The notes under the pieces were generated by a model. That model did not search any database. It was not told where the DNA came from and saw only the letters and a list, made by a program, of their open reading frames with translations. Shown one piece after another: positions 36,001-42,239 of a stretch of DNA of 64,000 bases (the first letter of the stretch is position 1; each line of letters starts with the position of its first letter). Location: NCBI GenBank assembly GCA_947396885.1, contig OX377204.1:46797139-46861138 (forward strand). Direction: 5' to 3'. The stretch comes from Heligmosomoides polygyrus polygyrus. Its lineage: Eukaryota > Nematoda > Chromadorea > Rhabditida > Heligmosomidae. The translations under genes were made by a program, and so were the position numbers.

Positions 36001-37194
36001 CTTCCACTGAGATGTAATATGATATGTAGATATGAGGAGGAATAATAATAATGTGATAAGGAGGTTATATGCTCGGTCTTCATTATATGGTGTCTACGCA
36101 TTCAAGAAAGCACCTTCACCCAAGATCTGTTGTGCTGACAGCCCCTTCAGTCACAAGCTCGTGTTGTACCGTGGAATATCAAGTACACAACATCTTTAGT
36201 CGGCTAAGTAGTAAGTAACTAGGCGCTGTAAAGAGCATTGATAAGTTGACCTGAAAACTTTCAGCTACGCGGAAACTAGACCACTTACAAGGAAAGGTAT
36301 TCCCGAAGAACGAAACGAACTAGGAAAATAGATTCTGGCGGAGCCAGTAATACTCAACGAATCTCTGCACAGATTTAGAGTATGTTGCGAGAGTGTGTCT
36401 ACAAACTCAAGCAATTGAGCTGAAACATGCAAACAGTGATCACTGAGCCTTCATCGTGTTCGGTGCTCTAAAAGGCCAGTTTCTTACTAGTGGGACCATT
36501 ATCTAATTGAGGCGTTGGCGGTGAAACGGAGCTGATGAGTGATGTTGTATACTTCAGGTGTCGAGATTCCTACGAACTATCAGTCAAGATTTACAACTTG
36601 CTGATTGCAGTACACTGGAGTGTACAACAAATTTTTATAAGCGCTTGCAAATTGAAACGCTGGTCTAGGACTACATTTCTAGTCATACATAAGCATTTGC
36701 TACTGGAAATATGGATCTTTGGGTAGAATAATTAGGTCGTGTGATAATATCGAAATTTTCTGTTTTCTGTTTTCTGTTTCCTGATTTTCTGGCGTTTTTG
36801 GCTTTTCTGTTTTCTGATTTCTGTTTTCTGACGAAAGCGATTTTCTTTTTTCTGTTTTCTGGGAAAATTTTCAAAATTTCCGCCCATCCCTGACCACAAT
36901 CCGTGAGAGAGAAGGGAATTTACCTAGAAAGTTTTGAGTGAACCTGCCGACGAAAAGATCGACAGCGGACCAAAGGTCGAAATAGTGAACGATGCATCCC
37001 AGTTCCGTTATTCAATCCACAAACCACATTTTTAGTTTGAACGATTTATGGCGGATCACAAAACATCGACACGAGGGTTAGACGTGCTCAAGGTGAAGTT
37101 GGAAATTGCCCGCAATCGAGTGCAGTGGCTGAAGAATAACATGAAGACCATGAAAGATCTTCTGATTTCAAAACACTCCGACATCGACTTATAG
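4190..37194 (+). CDS. M1-family aminopeptidase-like pseudoenzyme, multi-exon
   Basis: This is a membrane or ecto-aminopeptidase family (M1, H11-like) gene whose exons were chained by homology, GT/AG borders and phase. Exons: 4190-4291, 4347-4483, 4533-4606, 4683-4715 (weak), 4781-4945, 5535-5614, 5706-5864, 5923-6043, 8055-8175, 8254-8408, 15621-15737, 27653-27787, 27866-27931, 28182-28259, 28459-28521, 28574-28645, 28703-28823, 29031-29158, 29221-29298, 29363-29488, 29836-29924, 32835-32896, 32930-32969 (weak), 33013-33192, 33300-33446, 33498-33576, 37036-37194. The sum is about 960 codons, the usual M1 size. All domains of the fold are recognisable from the RRLPS...YNVTL beta domain to the ERAP1-like C-terminal helical domain. 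The active site is lost: HEXXH is HEITK, the NEGFA position is SDAVA, and GAMEN is PAMSS. No stops or frameshifts occur within the exons, so this is an intact pseudoenzyme rather than a decayed copy. The upstream membrane-anchor exon is not proven. In nematodes such proteins sit on gut microvilli; that location is inference here. Confidence 0.9.
5145..5410 (+). repeat. SINE-like dispersed repeat copy
   Basis: The copy begins with GATAAAAAGGATAAAGGA near 5157 and continues through CCCTTTTGGGATACGCC, TTGCGGTGGCCATCCGATG and GGTGGAAGGCTTGGTTGG, to CCTCCGACTGCGCTACACG near 5400. The same ordered blocks occur at 56240-56450 and 63245-63540, with fragments at 31190-31300, 56040-56090, 57840-57900 and 59690-60160. 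It sits in the M1 intron 4946-5534. No polymerase III promoter could be assigned with confidence. Confidence 0.6.
6044..8054. other. M1 intron with no recognised gene
   Basis: This 2.0 kb intron separates the exon ending TDTGTK from the exon beginning IRVFCRPEA. Short open frames on both strands show no family resemblance. A diverged fragment of the SINE-like repeat (GGTGGAAGGCTTGGCTGG, about 7943-7960) is the only repeat I recognise. Confidence 0.5.
8055..8408 (+). CDS. M1 gene: exons with altered GAMEN and HEXXH motifs
   Basis: The coding reads IRVFCRPEAINSTDFALA, matching the M1 phrase R-x-W-x-RPEA. It then reaches DKLDIFALPKLEVPAMSSDG, where active enzymes have DMIALPDF-x-AGAMENWG, and VVAHEITKQ, where active enzymes have HELAHQ. 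Positions 8176-8253 are an in-frame 78 bp GT...AG stretch. Removing it restores the family spacing, so I treat it as an intron; retaining it would add 26 residues. The exopeptidase glutamate of GAMEN is serine and the second zinc histidine is lysine, while the catalytic glutamate of HE is kept. The exon ends at a GC donor (CAG|GCAAG at 8409), a rare but valid GC-AG intron. Confidence 0.9.
10145..10495 (+). repeat. left member of an inverted repeat pair
   Basis: The block from GAGATGAGATATGCA through GGGATGCAGCTTCGAA and GGCTCTCCAGCTGCACC to CAAATCGCTACAGAAAAGG is found in reverse complement at about 14333-14685 with many substitutions. Weak similarity continues outward past 10,130. It could be two opposite insertions of one retroelement 3' end or arms of one large composite. 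Confidence 0.6.
10530..11922. mobile_element. hAT-like element with TAAATCG subterminal repeats
   Basis: The ends are CAGGGGTGTGCGTAATT and, in reverse complement, CAGGGCTGTGCATAATT. The flanking octamers CTCCAGAG and CTTTAGAG match at six of eight bases, as expected of an old 8 bp target duplication. CAGGG(A/G)TG ends plus 8 bp duplications are the mark of the hAT superfamily. Close to both ends are runs of TAAATCG/CGATTTA-like heptamers in inverted orientation. No transposase is visible in the 1.4 kb, so it is non-autonomous. Confidence 0.65.
12075..12300 (-). pseudogene. RTE-type LINE 3' fragment
   Basis: The minus frame reads SVLCDCSTNMYNLDAAKSP, closely matching TVLCDGSTSMYNLNAGTSP in the RTE copy at 21657-22163. 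Only the C-terminal end and 3' tail are present, the usual result of 5' truncation. Confidence 0.65.
12480..12580. mobile_element. possible terminal fragment of another hAT-like element
   Basis: On the minus strand the block begins TAGGGGTGGACATGAAG and then carries TTTCGTTAAA-like repeats. The layout resembles the ends of the hAT-like elements in this window, and also the block near 21010-21110. The matching opposite end was not found. Confidence 0.35.
12866..12928. repeat. AT-rich and (TAAA)n microsatellite
   Basis: An ATATAT stretch is followed by (AATA)n from about 12895 to 12925. Such TAAA runs also end the CR1 LINE at 47240-47303. Confidence 0.8.
13155..13591. mobile_element. 437 bp foldback element
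   Basis: The arms begin CAACGGTAGGTCGGAATGGC at 13155 and end as the reverse complement at 13591. Each arm is about 180 bp, and the loop at roughly 13340-13415 is rich in CGCTGCCTCTC-type sequence. Open frames here are symmetrical artefacts. There is no transposase, so it is a MITE-like hairpin. A target duplication is not clear. Confidence 0.75.
14333..14685 (-). repeat. right member of an inverted repeat pair
   Basis: This is the reverse-oriented partner of 10145-10495; it shares the GATGAGATGTGCACCG, GGGATGCGGTTTCGAA and GTCCAAATATGTGT blocks. The region from 14686 to 15620 shows no other feature except the M1 exon acceptor at its end. Confidence 0.6.
15621..15737 (+). CDS. M1 gene: isolated exon carrying the third zinc-ligand region
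   Basis: This 39-codon exon starts right after TTTCAG and reads WLGPLTAAFESEAHWISDA, then VARYMEYHVLGKAFEG. It aligns with the M1 segment WFGNLVT-x-x-WW-x-D-x-WLNEGFARYVEY. The zinc-binding glutamate of NEGFA falls at S-D-A, so the third ligand is changed to aspartate and its surroundings are altered. The join to the HEITKQ exon is phase 0 and gives KQWLG where active enzymes have HQWFG. The flanking introns are 7.2 kb and 11.9 kb, so gene finders could easily miss this exon. Confidence 0.85.
16404..18003. mobile_element. 1.6 kb palindromic foldback element
   Basis: ACAGTTATGGCCGTATCTTTT at the left is matched in reverse complement by AAAAGGCTACGGCCATAACTGTA at the right. Complementarity continues inward to a centre near 17200. 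Each arm carries about two copies of a ~150 bp unit (CACTCGATTGATAGG...TTTGGGGAGTTTTATCA) and one contains a G run near 16948 that faces a C run near 17283. The mirrored open frames are a by-product of the palindrome. No transposase is present. Confidence 0.8.
18247..19408. mobile_element. Harbinger-like non-autonomous element with TAA target duplication
   Basis: The element starts CCAGGGAAGGGTCTCAGGCG and ends with its diverged complement CGCCTGAGATCCTTCCCTGG. TAA lies immediately outside both ends (18244-18246 and 19409-19411). Arms of about 130 bp plus inner inverted blocks enclose tandem blocks with GCCCAAACTTC and CACGAATCTGACATCCGTTT. TTA/TAA duplications and short GGG-type ends suggest PIF/Harbinger, but this is assignment by pattern only. 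Confidence 0.65.
19435..20726. mobile_element. piggyBac-like non-autonomous element flanked by TTAA
   Basis: TTAA at 19431-19434 is followed by CACGTTGACGACGAGAGC. The mirror end GTCGTCAACGTG is followed by TTAA at 20727-20730. Arms are short and diverge after about 15 bp, although CCCGTGGGACGA and CATCCCACGAGAC keep facing each other. TTAA duplications are typical of the piggyBac superfamily. No transposase ORF is present in 1.3 kb. It starts only 22 bp after the end of the TAA-flanked element. Confidence 0.6.
21010..21130. repeat. TTAACGG-repeat block, possible hAT-like end
   Basis: AGGGGTGCATATTTAACGG is followed by TTAACGG, TTTAACGA and ATTAACGG repeats. The layout copies that of the hAT-like elements elsewhere in the window, with another heptamer. 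The opposite end could not be placed; a GACCCCT near 21485 is a weak candidate. Confidence 0.35.
22097..22164. repeat. perfect 32 bp hairpin inside the RTE LINE
   Basis: TGTGATACGAACTCCACGTG through AAATAAGAT is mirrored exactly after a 4 bp loop (ATCC). It falls where the RTE reading frame should continue past the GVRQGD motif, so it replaced coding sequence. Confidence 0.9.
23555..24150. mobile_element. inverted-repeat element interrupting the RTE LINE
   Basis: TAGCTTTTGAAAGATAATG and CATTTGTCCTTTATT near 23575-23640 are complementary to blocks near 24040-24120 (AAAGGACAAATGAGTAA and CATTTTCTTTCAAATGCTA). A partial third copy lies near 23900-23960. It separates the endonuclease and linker parts of the LINE. 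Exact borders were not resolved. Confidence 0.55.
25754..26503. mobile_element. foldback element with tRNA-like A and B boxes in each arm
   Basis: Arms of about 336 bp (25754-26089 and 26165-26503) are near-perfect inverted copies around a 75 bp spacer. Inside each arm is a tRNA-like core: TGGCCGGGTGG (25998) resembles a polymerase III A box and GGGTTCGAATCC (26041) is a canonical B box. The flanking acceptor-like halves do not pair, so it is not a functional tRNA gene. It looks like a tRNA-derived SINE duplicated head to head. Confidence 0.75.
26880..27065. repeat. fragment of a dispersed inverted-repeat family
   Basis: Repeated GATTTGGAAGATG-like phrases end in GACGTGAAAATGG near 27065. 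The same end occurs at 51480 (GACGTGAAAATGATAAATGC) and, reversed, at 57905 (CATTTTCACGTCGAACTGG). Confidence 0.5.
27653..29924 (+). CDS. M1 gene: catalytic-domain end and linker exons
   Basis: Ten exons (coordinates in the gene entry) read in order: LNDARASSYPITV and DRITSDKGAAVLRMIKAVIG, matching SHPIEV and the SYSKGASVIRML helix; SFQRGFQ; LWSALDGV; FAQKWTRQ then MGYPVVEVYR, matching WT-x-Q-x-GFPVV; ELTQKRFK; YWYKWDIPLFFEINGK, matching W-x-IPL; a join giving WLHEAIRLPLNVSD, then IGFYRVNYDEEGWSKIV, which matches the highly conserved GYYRVNYD with the tyrosine often thought to stabilise the transition state; RARFVSDALALAASGQFSY; and YLPMETEYQPWSSAAKGL. Most introns are 60-300 bp and all phases agree. 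Confidence 0.9.
30553..32664. mobile_element. hAT-like element with TTATCCG subterminal repeats
   Basis: The ends are CAGGGATGAGCGGATTATCC and, in reverse complement, CAGGGATGAGCGGTTTAACG. Flanks (ATTGCCTT / TGGCCTTT) match only if shifted, so the target duplication is doubtful. TTATCCG and TTAACCG heptamers cluster at both ends in the same direction. A shared GGCCATTTTTGGGCAAATT core motif is also in the element at 34095. No transposase is seen in 2.1 kb; a small hairpin occurs near 31960-32065. It fills most of the M1 intron 29925-32834. Confidence 0.7.
32835..33576 (+). CDS. M1 gene: ERAP1-like C-terminal domain exons
   Basis: Exon 32835-32896 reads QIVKLYCKLSPEVCYK, fitting the LAC-x-LG-x-x-x-C helix of the C-terminal domain. 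Exon 32930-32969 is supported only by phase. Exon 33013-33192 reads VSPTIRSFVYCAGVAGG and RLIEALACSRDPRKL, a clear match to the IPPNLR-x-x-VY-x-x-G and LACTRDPWLL blocks. Exon 33300-33446 reads VEDVHPLMAAINSEPVGAE and FVLDNWKEL. Exon 33498-33576 reads FSYDHTALSAVMRSALQFDS. The preceding intron (29925-32834) is mostly a hAT-like element. Confidence 0.82.
34095..36892. mobile_element. hAT-like element with TTTTCTG repeats and exact 8 bp target duplication
   Basis: The ends are CAGGGATGGGCGGATTTTCT and CCCATCCCTG. ACCACAAT flanks it exactly on both sides (34087-34094 and 36893-36900), the 8 bp duplication expected for hAT. TTTTCTG repeats are packed next to both ends in the same direction. The interior carries a rearranged LINE fragment (34945-35990) but no hAT transposase, so it depends on one elsewhere. 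It lies in the last intron of the M1 gene. Confidence 0.85.
34945..35990 (-). pseudogene. RTE-like LINE reverse-transcriptase fragment inside the hAT-like element
   Basis: From 35985 leftward: SNRPICLMYVVYKLFTRVI, then LDQGKPCERAVFRRFSTIDH and LCLTFIDLKKIFESVE (reverse-transcriptase fingers and the first catalytic aspartate), then WEDMGVKNDGRQLHH followed at once by SASQAEQMLAGFDR. The stretch with the F-A-D-D catalytic box that should lie between them is missing. Then come CGNVGLQLNLTKTMLMRN and SEMWALRKQDEHAISIAQRG (C-terminal part). Frameshifts break the frame. It is a different lineage from the copy at 21657-24765. Confidence 0.85.
37036..37194 (+). CDS. M1 gene: terminal exon
   Basis: After a TTTTTAG acceptor the exon reads FERFMADHKTSTRGLDVLK, then IARNRVQWLKNN, KDLLISKHSDIDL and TAG. 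This matches the M1 ending in which a helix with N-x-x-W precedes a short tail. The stop codon is at 37192-37194. There is no GPI-type hydrophobic tail, so if the protein is membrane bound the anchor must be at the N-terminus. The preceding intron (33577-37035) is filled mainly by a 2.8 kb hAT-like element. Confidence 0.88.
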   Translation, partial: FERFMADHKTSTRGLDVLKVKLEIARNRVQWLKNNMKTMKDLLISKHSDIDL

Positions 37195-37630
37195 GGAGGG
37201 TCTCACCTGTTCGCAGTGGTCGATTTTCATGTGCTATTTATGTACTGAGCATTATTGTGTTTGAATGAACATTAATACAAACGTGTGTTATCGCACGAAG
37301 CATCGAAAACATCATCATAAAAGCCATTTTTGATAAGGACCCCGTTAAAAATGGCTTATGGAAAAACGTTCAGACTCATCAACATGCAGCTCTGTAGTCC
37401 ATCAGATTACGAGGGTAGTAACATTTTTTGCTTGTGGTCCCCAGAGTACCTGAGGATCAACGAATATGAATTAAAGAAACAACGTGGGTGGGGTCTCTAG
37501 TATAGGGTCCAGCTCAACGAAAACGCAAGGCAGCTGCTGCCACTCTTGCAACATCTGCTGCTCTTCTAACAGCGCCTCTTATGCAGTTTCATCTCTGTAG
37601 AGTTGATTTTTTATTGTGCTAGAGAAACAA

Positions 37631-37693
37631 CATCCCGGTTTAGAAGAAGGAGGGCAGTTCTGGGGACTGCACTTCTTCTTCTAAACCGGGATG
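37631..37693. repeat. 28 bp hairpin at a LINE breakpoint
   Basis: CATCCCGGTTTAGAAGAAGG is mirrored by CTTCTTCTAAACCGGGATG around a short loop; arms are about 28 bp with few mismatches. It abuts the LINE fragment at 37663-37870. Confidence 0.85.
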
Positions 37694-37870
37694 CTCGTGC
37701 CTTGCTGCAAGCTCTCAGGCACATTCTTCTCAGCAACAACCTGATTGAAAAACTCTGCCATGAGGTAGGCAAGCCTCTTCGACGTCCACAGGTCGGCCGG
37801 CAAGTCACAGGGACCAATGGCTTTGCCAGACTTCTTCTCAAAGCTGCTTTCGTTTCGCTTCCTTTAATCT
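37663..37870 (-). pseudogene. RTE-type LINE linker/RT fragment
   Basis: With frameshifts allowed, the minus strand reads KAIGPCDLPAD, then LMAEFFNQVVAEKNVPESLQ and TSIPV...KKKCSPQNCP. This fits the RTE segment that runs K-A-x-GPD-x-LPA-x-L through VPE-x-W-x-x-S-x-x-IP to the N-YRPI motif. It ends at the hairpin. Confidence 0.7.
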
Positions 37871-37884
37871 ACTGAACGCGACTG

Positions 37885-38202
37885 TATACAGGTGCTGCAA
37901 AAGTAACAGGTGGGTATTCAAAATCTACAAAAATTTTCGAGGTTTCCTTGGTGTATCGCGCCATCGCTTCACAGCCCTCTTACGATCCATCAGATGATGA
38001 CCGTTCTCGTCGTCGATGTCTTCTGCTTGGCGACAGTGACCCTTGGCGAGTCGGCAAGGATAACGCTCACTATTTCGCGTTTCCAGGTTTTCGCTGTCAC
38101 CAGCGTAGAATGGGCTTTAGCAGCGATCACTGCCTTATTTGCCGCATTCTTCGCTTCTCAATAATTCCGCCATTCAACATGATAAACGTGCGTCGTTTTT
38201 GA
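37885..38202 (+). CDS. unassigned open frame with Cys/His-rich end
   Basis: An open frame runs from about 37885 to a stop at 38202 and includes YDPSDDDRSRRRCLLLGDSD and FRCHQRRMGF...CLICR. I do not recognise the family. A further frame at 38139-38489 and a minus frame at 38205-38633 overlap the next segment, and I cannot choose between them. It lies about 0.7 kb after the M1 stop and could be a gene piece or a retroelement remnant. Confidence 0.25.
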   Translation, partial: YTGAAKVTGGYSKSTKIFEVSLVYRAIASQPSYDPSDDDRSRRRCLLLGDSDPWRVGKDNAHYFAFPGFRCHQRRMGFSSDHCLICRILRFSIIPPFNMINVRRF

Positions 38203-38924
38203 CGTTATTCTATCGTGCTATGCCTCGTCCGCGTTGGACCTGGGCCTTGCTCCCAGTCGATATCTATCCCATGGTGACGCGCAAGATCGTGGGCAACTTG
38301 CGATCGTCCCACAATCCCCTGTGGGGAAAAAGAGCGGAAATCGAGAGGCGGGGTAATGTTCAAGATATTGTAAGCACCGCTGCTATACCGCCTCCACCAT
38401 TCTCGTCCACGTATATCGGATCGCAAGAGGCAGATACTGCGGAAGATACAAAAATTCTGCGTATATGTCACGCGGAGTACTGCGATTAGAAGGTTTGAAG
38501 GCAATCTGAGCGAGGTGCCGATACGGTGTCTGAGGAAAATAAGGTAGTTAATTGCGTTCAGAGCAATGAGGGTCACTGTGAGTGACAGGGGTGGAGAGTT
38601 TGTCGTGGGGTCCCAGGAGATGGAGAGGGCCATTATGGGGCCATACCTCCAAGATCATACCATCTATAGCTTCTCTTAAGAAATTCGCTAGACAGTATTG
38701 TCGTCATAACCAAGCATGGGCTGAAATGGAAATGTCGGCGAACCTCCTTAAGGGCATAATAACACGGCTGAAATGTGATCTTCCCATTCCACCTCGTTAT
38801 ACGTGGTCCCGCTCGCGAGGGTACATGCCCCTGTTGAGCGAAGTCCCCTTCGCCCCGTGGTGCTACGAGATACCAAGAACCCATGACCCAGGGGGGATGG
38901 TAGGGGACCCCATGATGTGAACAG

Positions 38925-39660
38925 ACCACGTCCCCCCTCCCTGGCAGACGGGGGCCCCGCGTGGTGACCTTCAGCCCCCTCGCGCTTGACAGCGCCTGGG
39001 CACGCCCGCACTCCACGTGAGCCGCGGGTGCCTATGGGCGTGCTGTAGTGAACCCGGACTGCAGTGAGCGGACACAACCCCAAATGTTACCCGACACAAC
39101 ATAATACTCAACAACACACAACAATGCCCCAACACGACATAACCCAACAGCAAATATATACAATGCCAACACCGACAATATACCATTAGGAGGCTCACCA
39201 CCTTCCTCGTCGTGTGCAGCACAATTTATACAGCCTCATGCAGCATCGCACAAGCATATAGAATATGCATATAGAATAATGAATATTAGATAGCATGGAC
39301 GAACATAGGATAGACGAAACCGCTCCGGCTAAGTTGACTGGACTGGCTATCCGAGGCTAGGCGAGCTCCATCCGGGCTCGCCGTCCTCCCTGGAGTGCAG
39401 CCTGTAGTGCGTTGTAAGGAGCGGCAAGGCTTCGTTCGGAGTTTCCGGGATGATGGTAGAAGCGGGCTCACAATTGCAGCCCCCAGAGCAGCGTCCGCGC
39501 AGCCGATCGACGTTCCGAGAGAGTTGGGCGGGGGCGGCGCACCGCGGTCCCGCCGGCCAATAGCGTGCGCGGGCAGGCCGAGCTCGGGAGCGCCTCGTCA
39601 GCGTTCCGAGCGGGTACGGCAGCCCGCGCGAGTTTGAATTGAGAAAAGGGAGCGAACCTT
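38925..39660. other. GC-rich, CpG-dense block
   Basis: Two strongly GC-rich patches (about 38925-39050 and 39480-39640, with runs such as GGGCGGGGGCGGCGCACCGC) flank an AC-rich stretch of CAACACA-type repeats (39070-39190). Nothing else in this AT-leaning window looks like it. No reading frame was recognised. Confidence 0.5.
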
Positions 39661-40219
39661 CCCATTCACGACATCTTTTGAAAGCCATAAGTTGCCTCCG
39701 AACAGTGCAGGCATCGGTACCTTTCCACTTTAAGGTTAGGGCAAAATAAGTGGTGTTGATGGTCCTACAGACCGCGTTTTGTGGCTCTTGAACCTTGCTC
39801 TAAGCAGCTGATCAGATTAATACCCTCACGCCCAACACCAATGCTTTCCTCCAAAAACTACGCGCTACTAAGGCGAAAGAAGGATAGGTTATGGAGTCCT
39901 TAAACATCATTTTGTTGTACACCAACGTTGCGAAGAAAAGCGCCTTACAGGGTATACCTGAAAATCCTCACTGAGCACCAGGCAAGTGTAAACTTGTATG
40001 GCCTCAGTGTGAGTTACTCGGGGTTCCGAACACGACGCCTAAGTCCATTTGGACGACAACGGCAGGACACCGTCCATACCGATAACTGAGGGTGTTCGGT
40101 GACCTGACCTGACCACCTCCAACGGAGAGTCACCTACTGAAAACGGCGGAATTTCCACAAACGACATCGGAATCGTAATCAGCGCTCCAAACAACCTCCT
40201 AGATGATTTTGGACGAGGG

Positions 40220-41700
40220 TTAAACGAAAAAGATTGGCCAATTTCGAAGATCTTGATTTTCGATGACGTCATCGGCCAATCAGTCTCGCCTCGTCCCCGA
40301 TGCGAAATTGTCAAAAAATCAATTTTTCTGAAATTGATCGAGATTGACACCATTCAATAGAGATTTTCTTTATAAACAGAACGGTATCATTGGGAATGTC
40401 GAAAAGCCAAACTTGGGCAAGTAAGAGTGCAGGAGACTTCAACCCTTAAGTCTGCCGCCCTATGATGGCAACTGGAGTTAAGACAGTATAGGCAGCTGGG
40501 CGAGTTGTGAGCACGTAGTGCAAAGAGCTTATACTGTCCTGCTCCCCTACGCACTCTTATGCCGTTAACTCTCCTCGTCTTACCGCAGTGATCGACGGAA
40601 ATCGGAAAAAAGCGTGTCACACAAGCTTAACCTGCAGATTCGCACCACTGTAACTTTGTACGTTCTTAAGCTACATCACTGTGCTTTGGCGAGCTGCTAG
40701 ATCTTCTTACTGCTACAAAATTCACAAGCTGACGGCCGGAAGGGTTTACACTTGACAGAGTTATCGCGCTTCAAACACGCCCGCGCGTGCAAGTTGGCAC
40801 ATCAAGGTCGATGATCTCCGCGCCCTTACTCGCTCAGATTATACCTCTCGCCACCCTAAGTAACACCGTTCAATTCACCATCAAAAGCGCTACCCAATGA
40901 TACCCAACTTGGCCAAATTCGAGAAAACTGATTTTCGGTGACGTCATCGCCCCTCCGCTGCGGCCTTGTCATGAACGCGAAATTGTCAAAAAATCGACAT
41001 TTCCAAAATTGGTGGAGATTGATACAGTTTCACATAGATTTTTGAGCTGAACAAAACGGTGCCATCGCGAGTGTCTAAGACTCAAATATGGGCGAGTAAC
41101 GGCGGAAGAAATTTCATCGCTGCCGTCCGCCGCTCTAAAATGGCAAATATGGCTAAGGTAATTTAGAGCCTGAGAGCTGTGAGATGTCAGTGTAAAGTGC
41201 CTTTAATGCTCTGCTCGCCCACGGATTTGCATGCCTTTAGCTCGCCTCGTCTTACTTCAATGGTCGACCAACATCGGAAAAAAATTGGGTTGCACAAGCT
41301 TAACTTGCAGTTTCGCACCACTGTAATTTAGTACCTTTAGGAGTTACACCGTTGTGCTTTATCCTTCTTTAAGAACCTAGTGCGGCCTACAAAATTGACG
41401 AGTTGCAGACGGAAAGATTCAAACATGATAGAGTTATTATGCTCCAAACACGTCCGCGCGTTCAATTTGGCAGTATCCTGGAGCATCAGTGAAAGCGCGG
41501 AAATTGCTGTCAGACAATGCCAGGCCCACGAAGTATTTGGAGCGCATTGGAAAAAAAAGCATTTAGATACTTGGACACTAGGCTCTAGTGCACTTGAAGG
41601 GAATGATGACGTCATCGAACGCGGAGCCGCGCAGGCTCGGCCTCGTTGCGAATTCGACGCCCACCCAATTGATTCCACAGTTCGTATATGCATTGTACAC
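40220..41700 (+). repeat. ~670 bp tandem repeat, two full units and a partial third
   Basis: Landmarks recur in the same order. (G/T)GACGTCATCG is at about 40264, 40938 and 41608. GCGAAATTGTCAAAAAATC follows in the first two units. CACAAGCTTAAC, then TTCGCACCACTGTAA, then a GTGCTTT follow in both. A final A(G/A)AGTTAT.GC.(C/T).CAAACACG block ends each. The units have diverged to perhaps 70 percent identity by eye. No open frame is shared. Confidence 0.65.
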
Positions 41701-41950
41701 AGCGCGCGCCATGCCGGCAGTTAGTTCCAAACAGTAGGCCATGCTCGTCCAAATGCATGGATAGGCTCCCATCAGCCTATCATCCTAACGTCATCACTCT
41801 GCGAGCGGTCGCGCCCACTCGAATGATTCTGCCGGGCCTATATTCATTGTTCACAACGCGCGCCACGTCGGCAGTTAGTTACAAACAGTAGGCCCTGCTC
41901 GTCCAAACGTATGGATAGACTCCTTCCATCAGCCTAACGTCCAGAAGTTG
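41660..41950 (+). repeat. ~150 bp tandem repeat related to the 1.6 kb palindrome
   Basis: GGCAGTTAGTTCCAAACAGTAGGCC and GGCAGTTAGTTACAAACAGT mark two successive units about 153 bp apart. The phrase GTCGCGCCCACTCGA before the second unit also occurs near 17430, so this and the palindrome 16404-18003 share a repeat. Confidence 0.6.
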
Positions 41951-42239
41951 AGGATGCCGCGCCCTATCGCAACTTGCCTCAGACACGACGCGTGGCGAGC
42001 GGAAAACGGCGCTCTCCGGCGCCATTTTGCGCCGCTCTTCATCTTCCGCTGGCTTGTGTTGGTTGGACGAAGCGGCACAGCTGGTACTTTAGTTAGATGT
42101 GTCAATAACCAAGCATCACCTTCGAGATGGATCTCTCTATCTCCATAGTCTGTAAAGAACTTTCAGAACCAGTGCCGAAGGAGGAATAAAACGTGGGCAT
42201 CATTGGCAAAACCACCTGGGATTAATTCACAGACAATAA

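Noticed and set aside
38205..38633. 142-codon minus-strand frame
   Set aside because: No recognisable motif, and competing + strand frames overlap it; cannot be supported as a gene.
39347..39688. 113-codon minus-strand frame in the GC-rich block
   Set aside because: GC-rich DNA is naturally stop-poor; the product is alanine/arginine/proline-rich with no domain.
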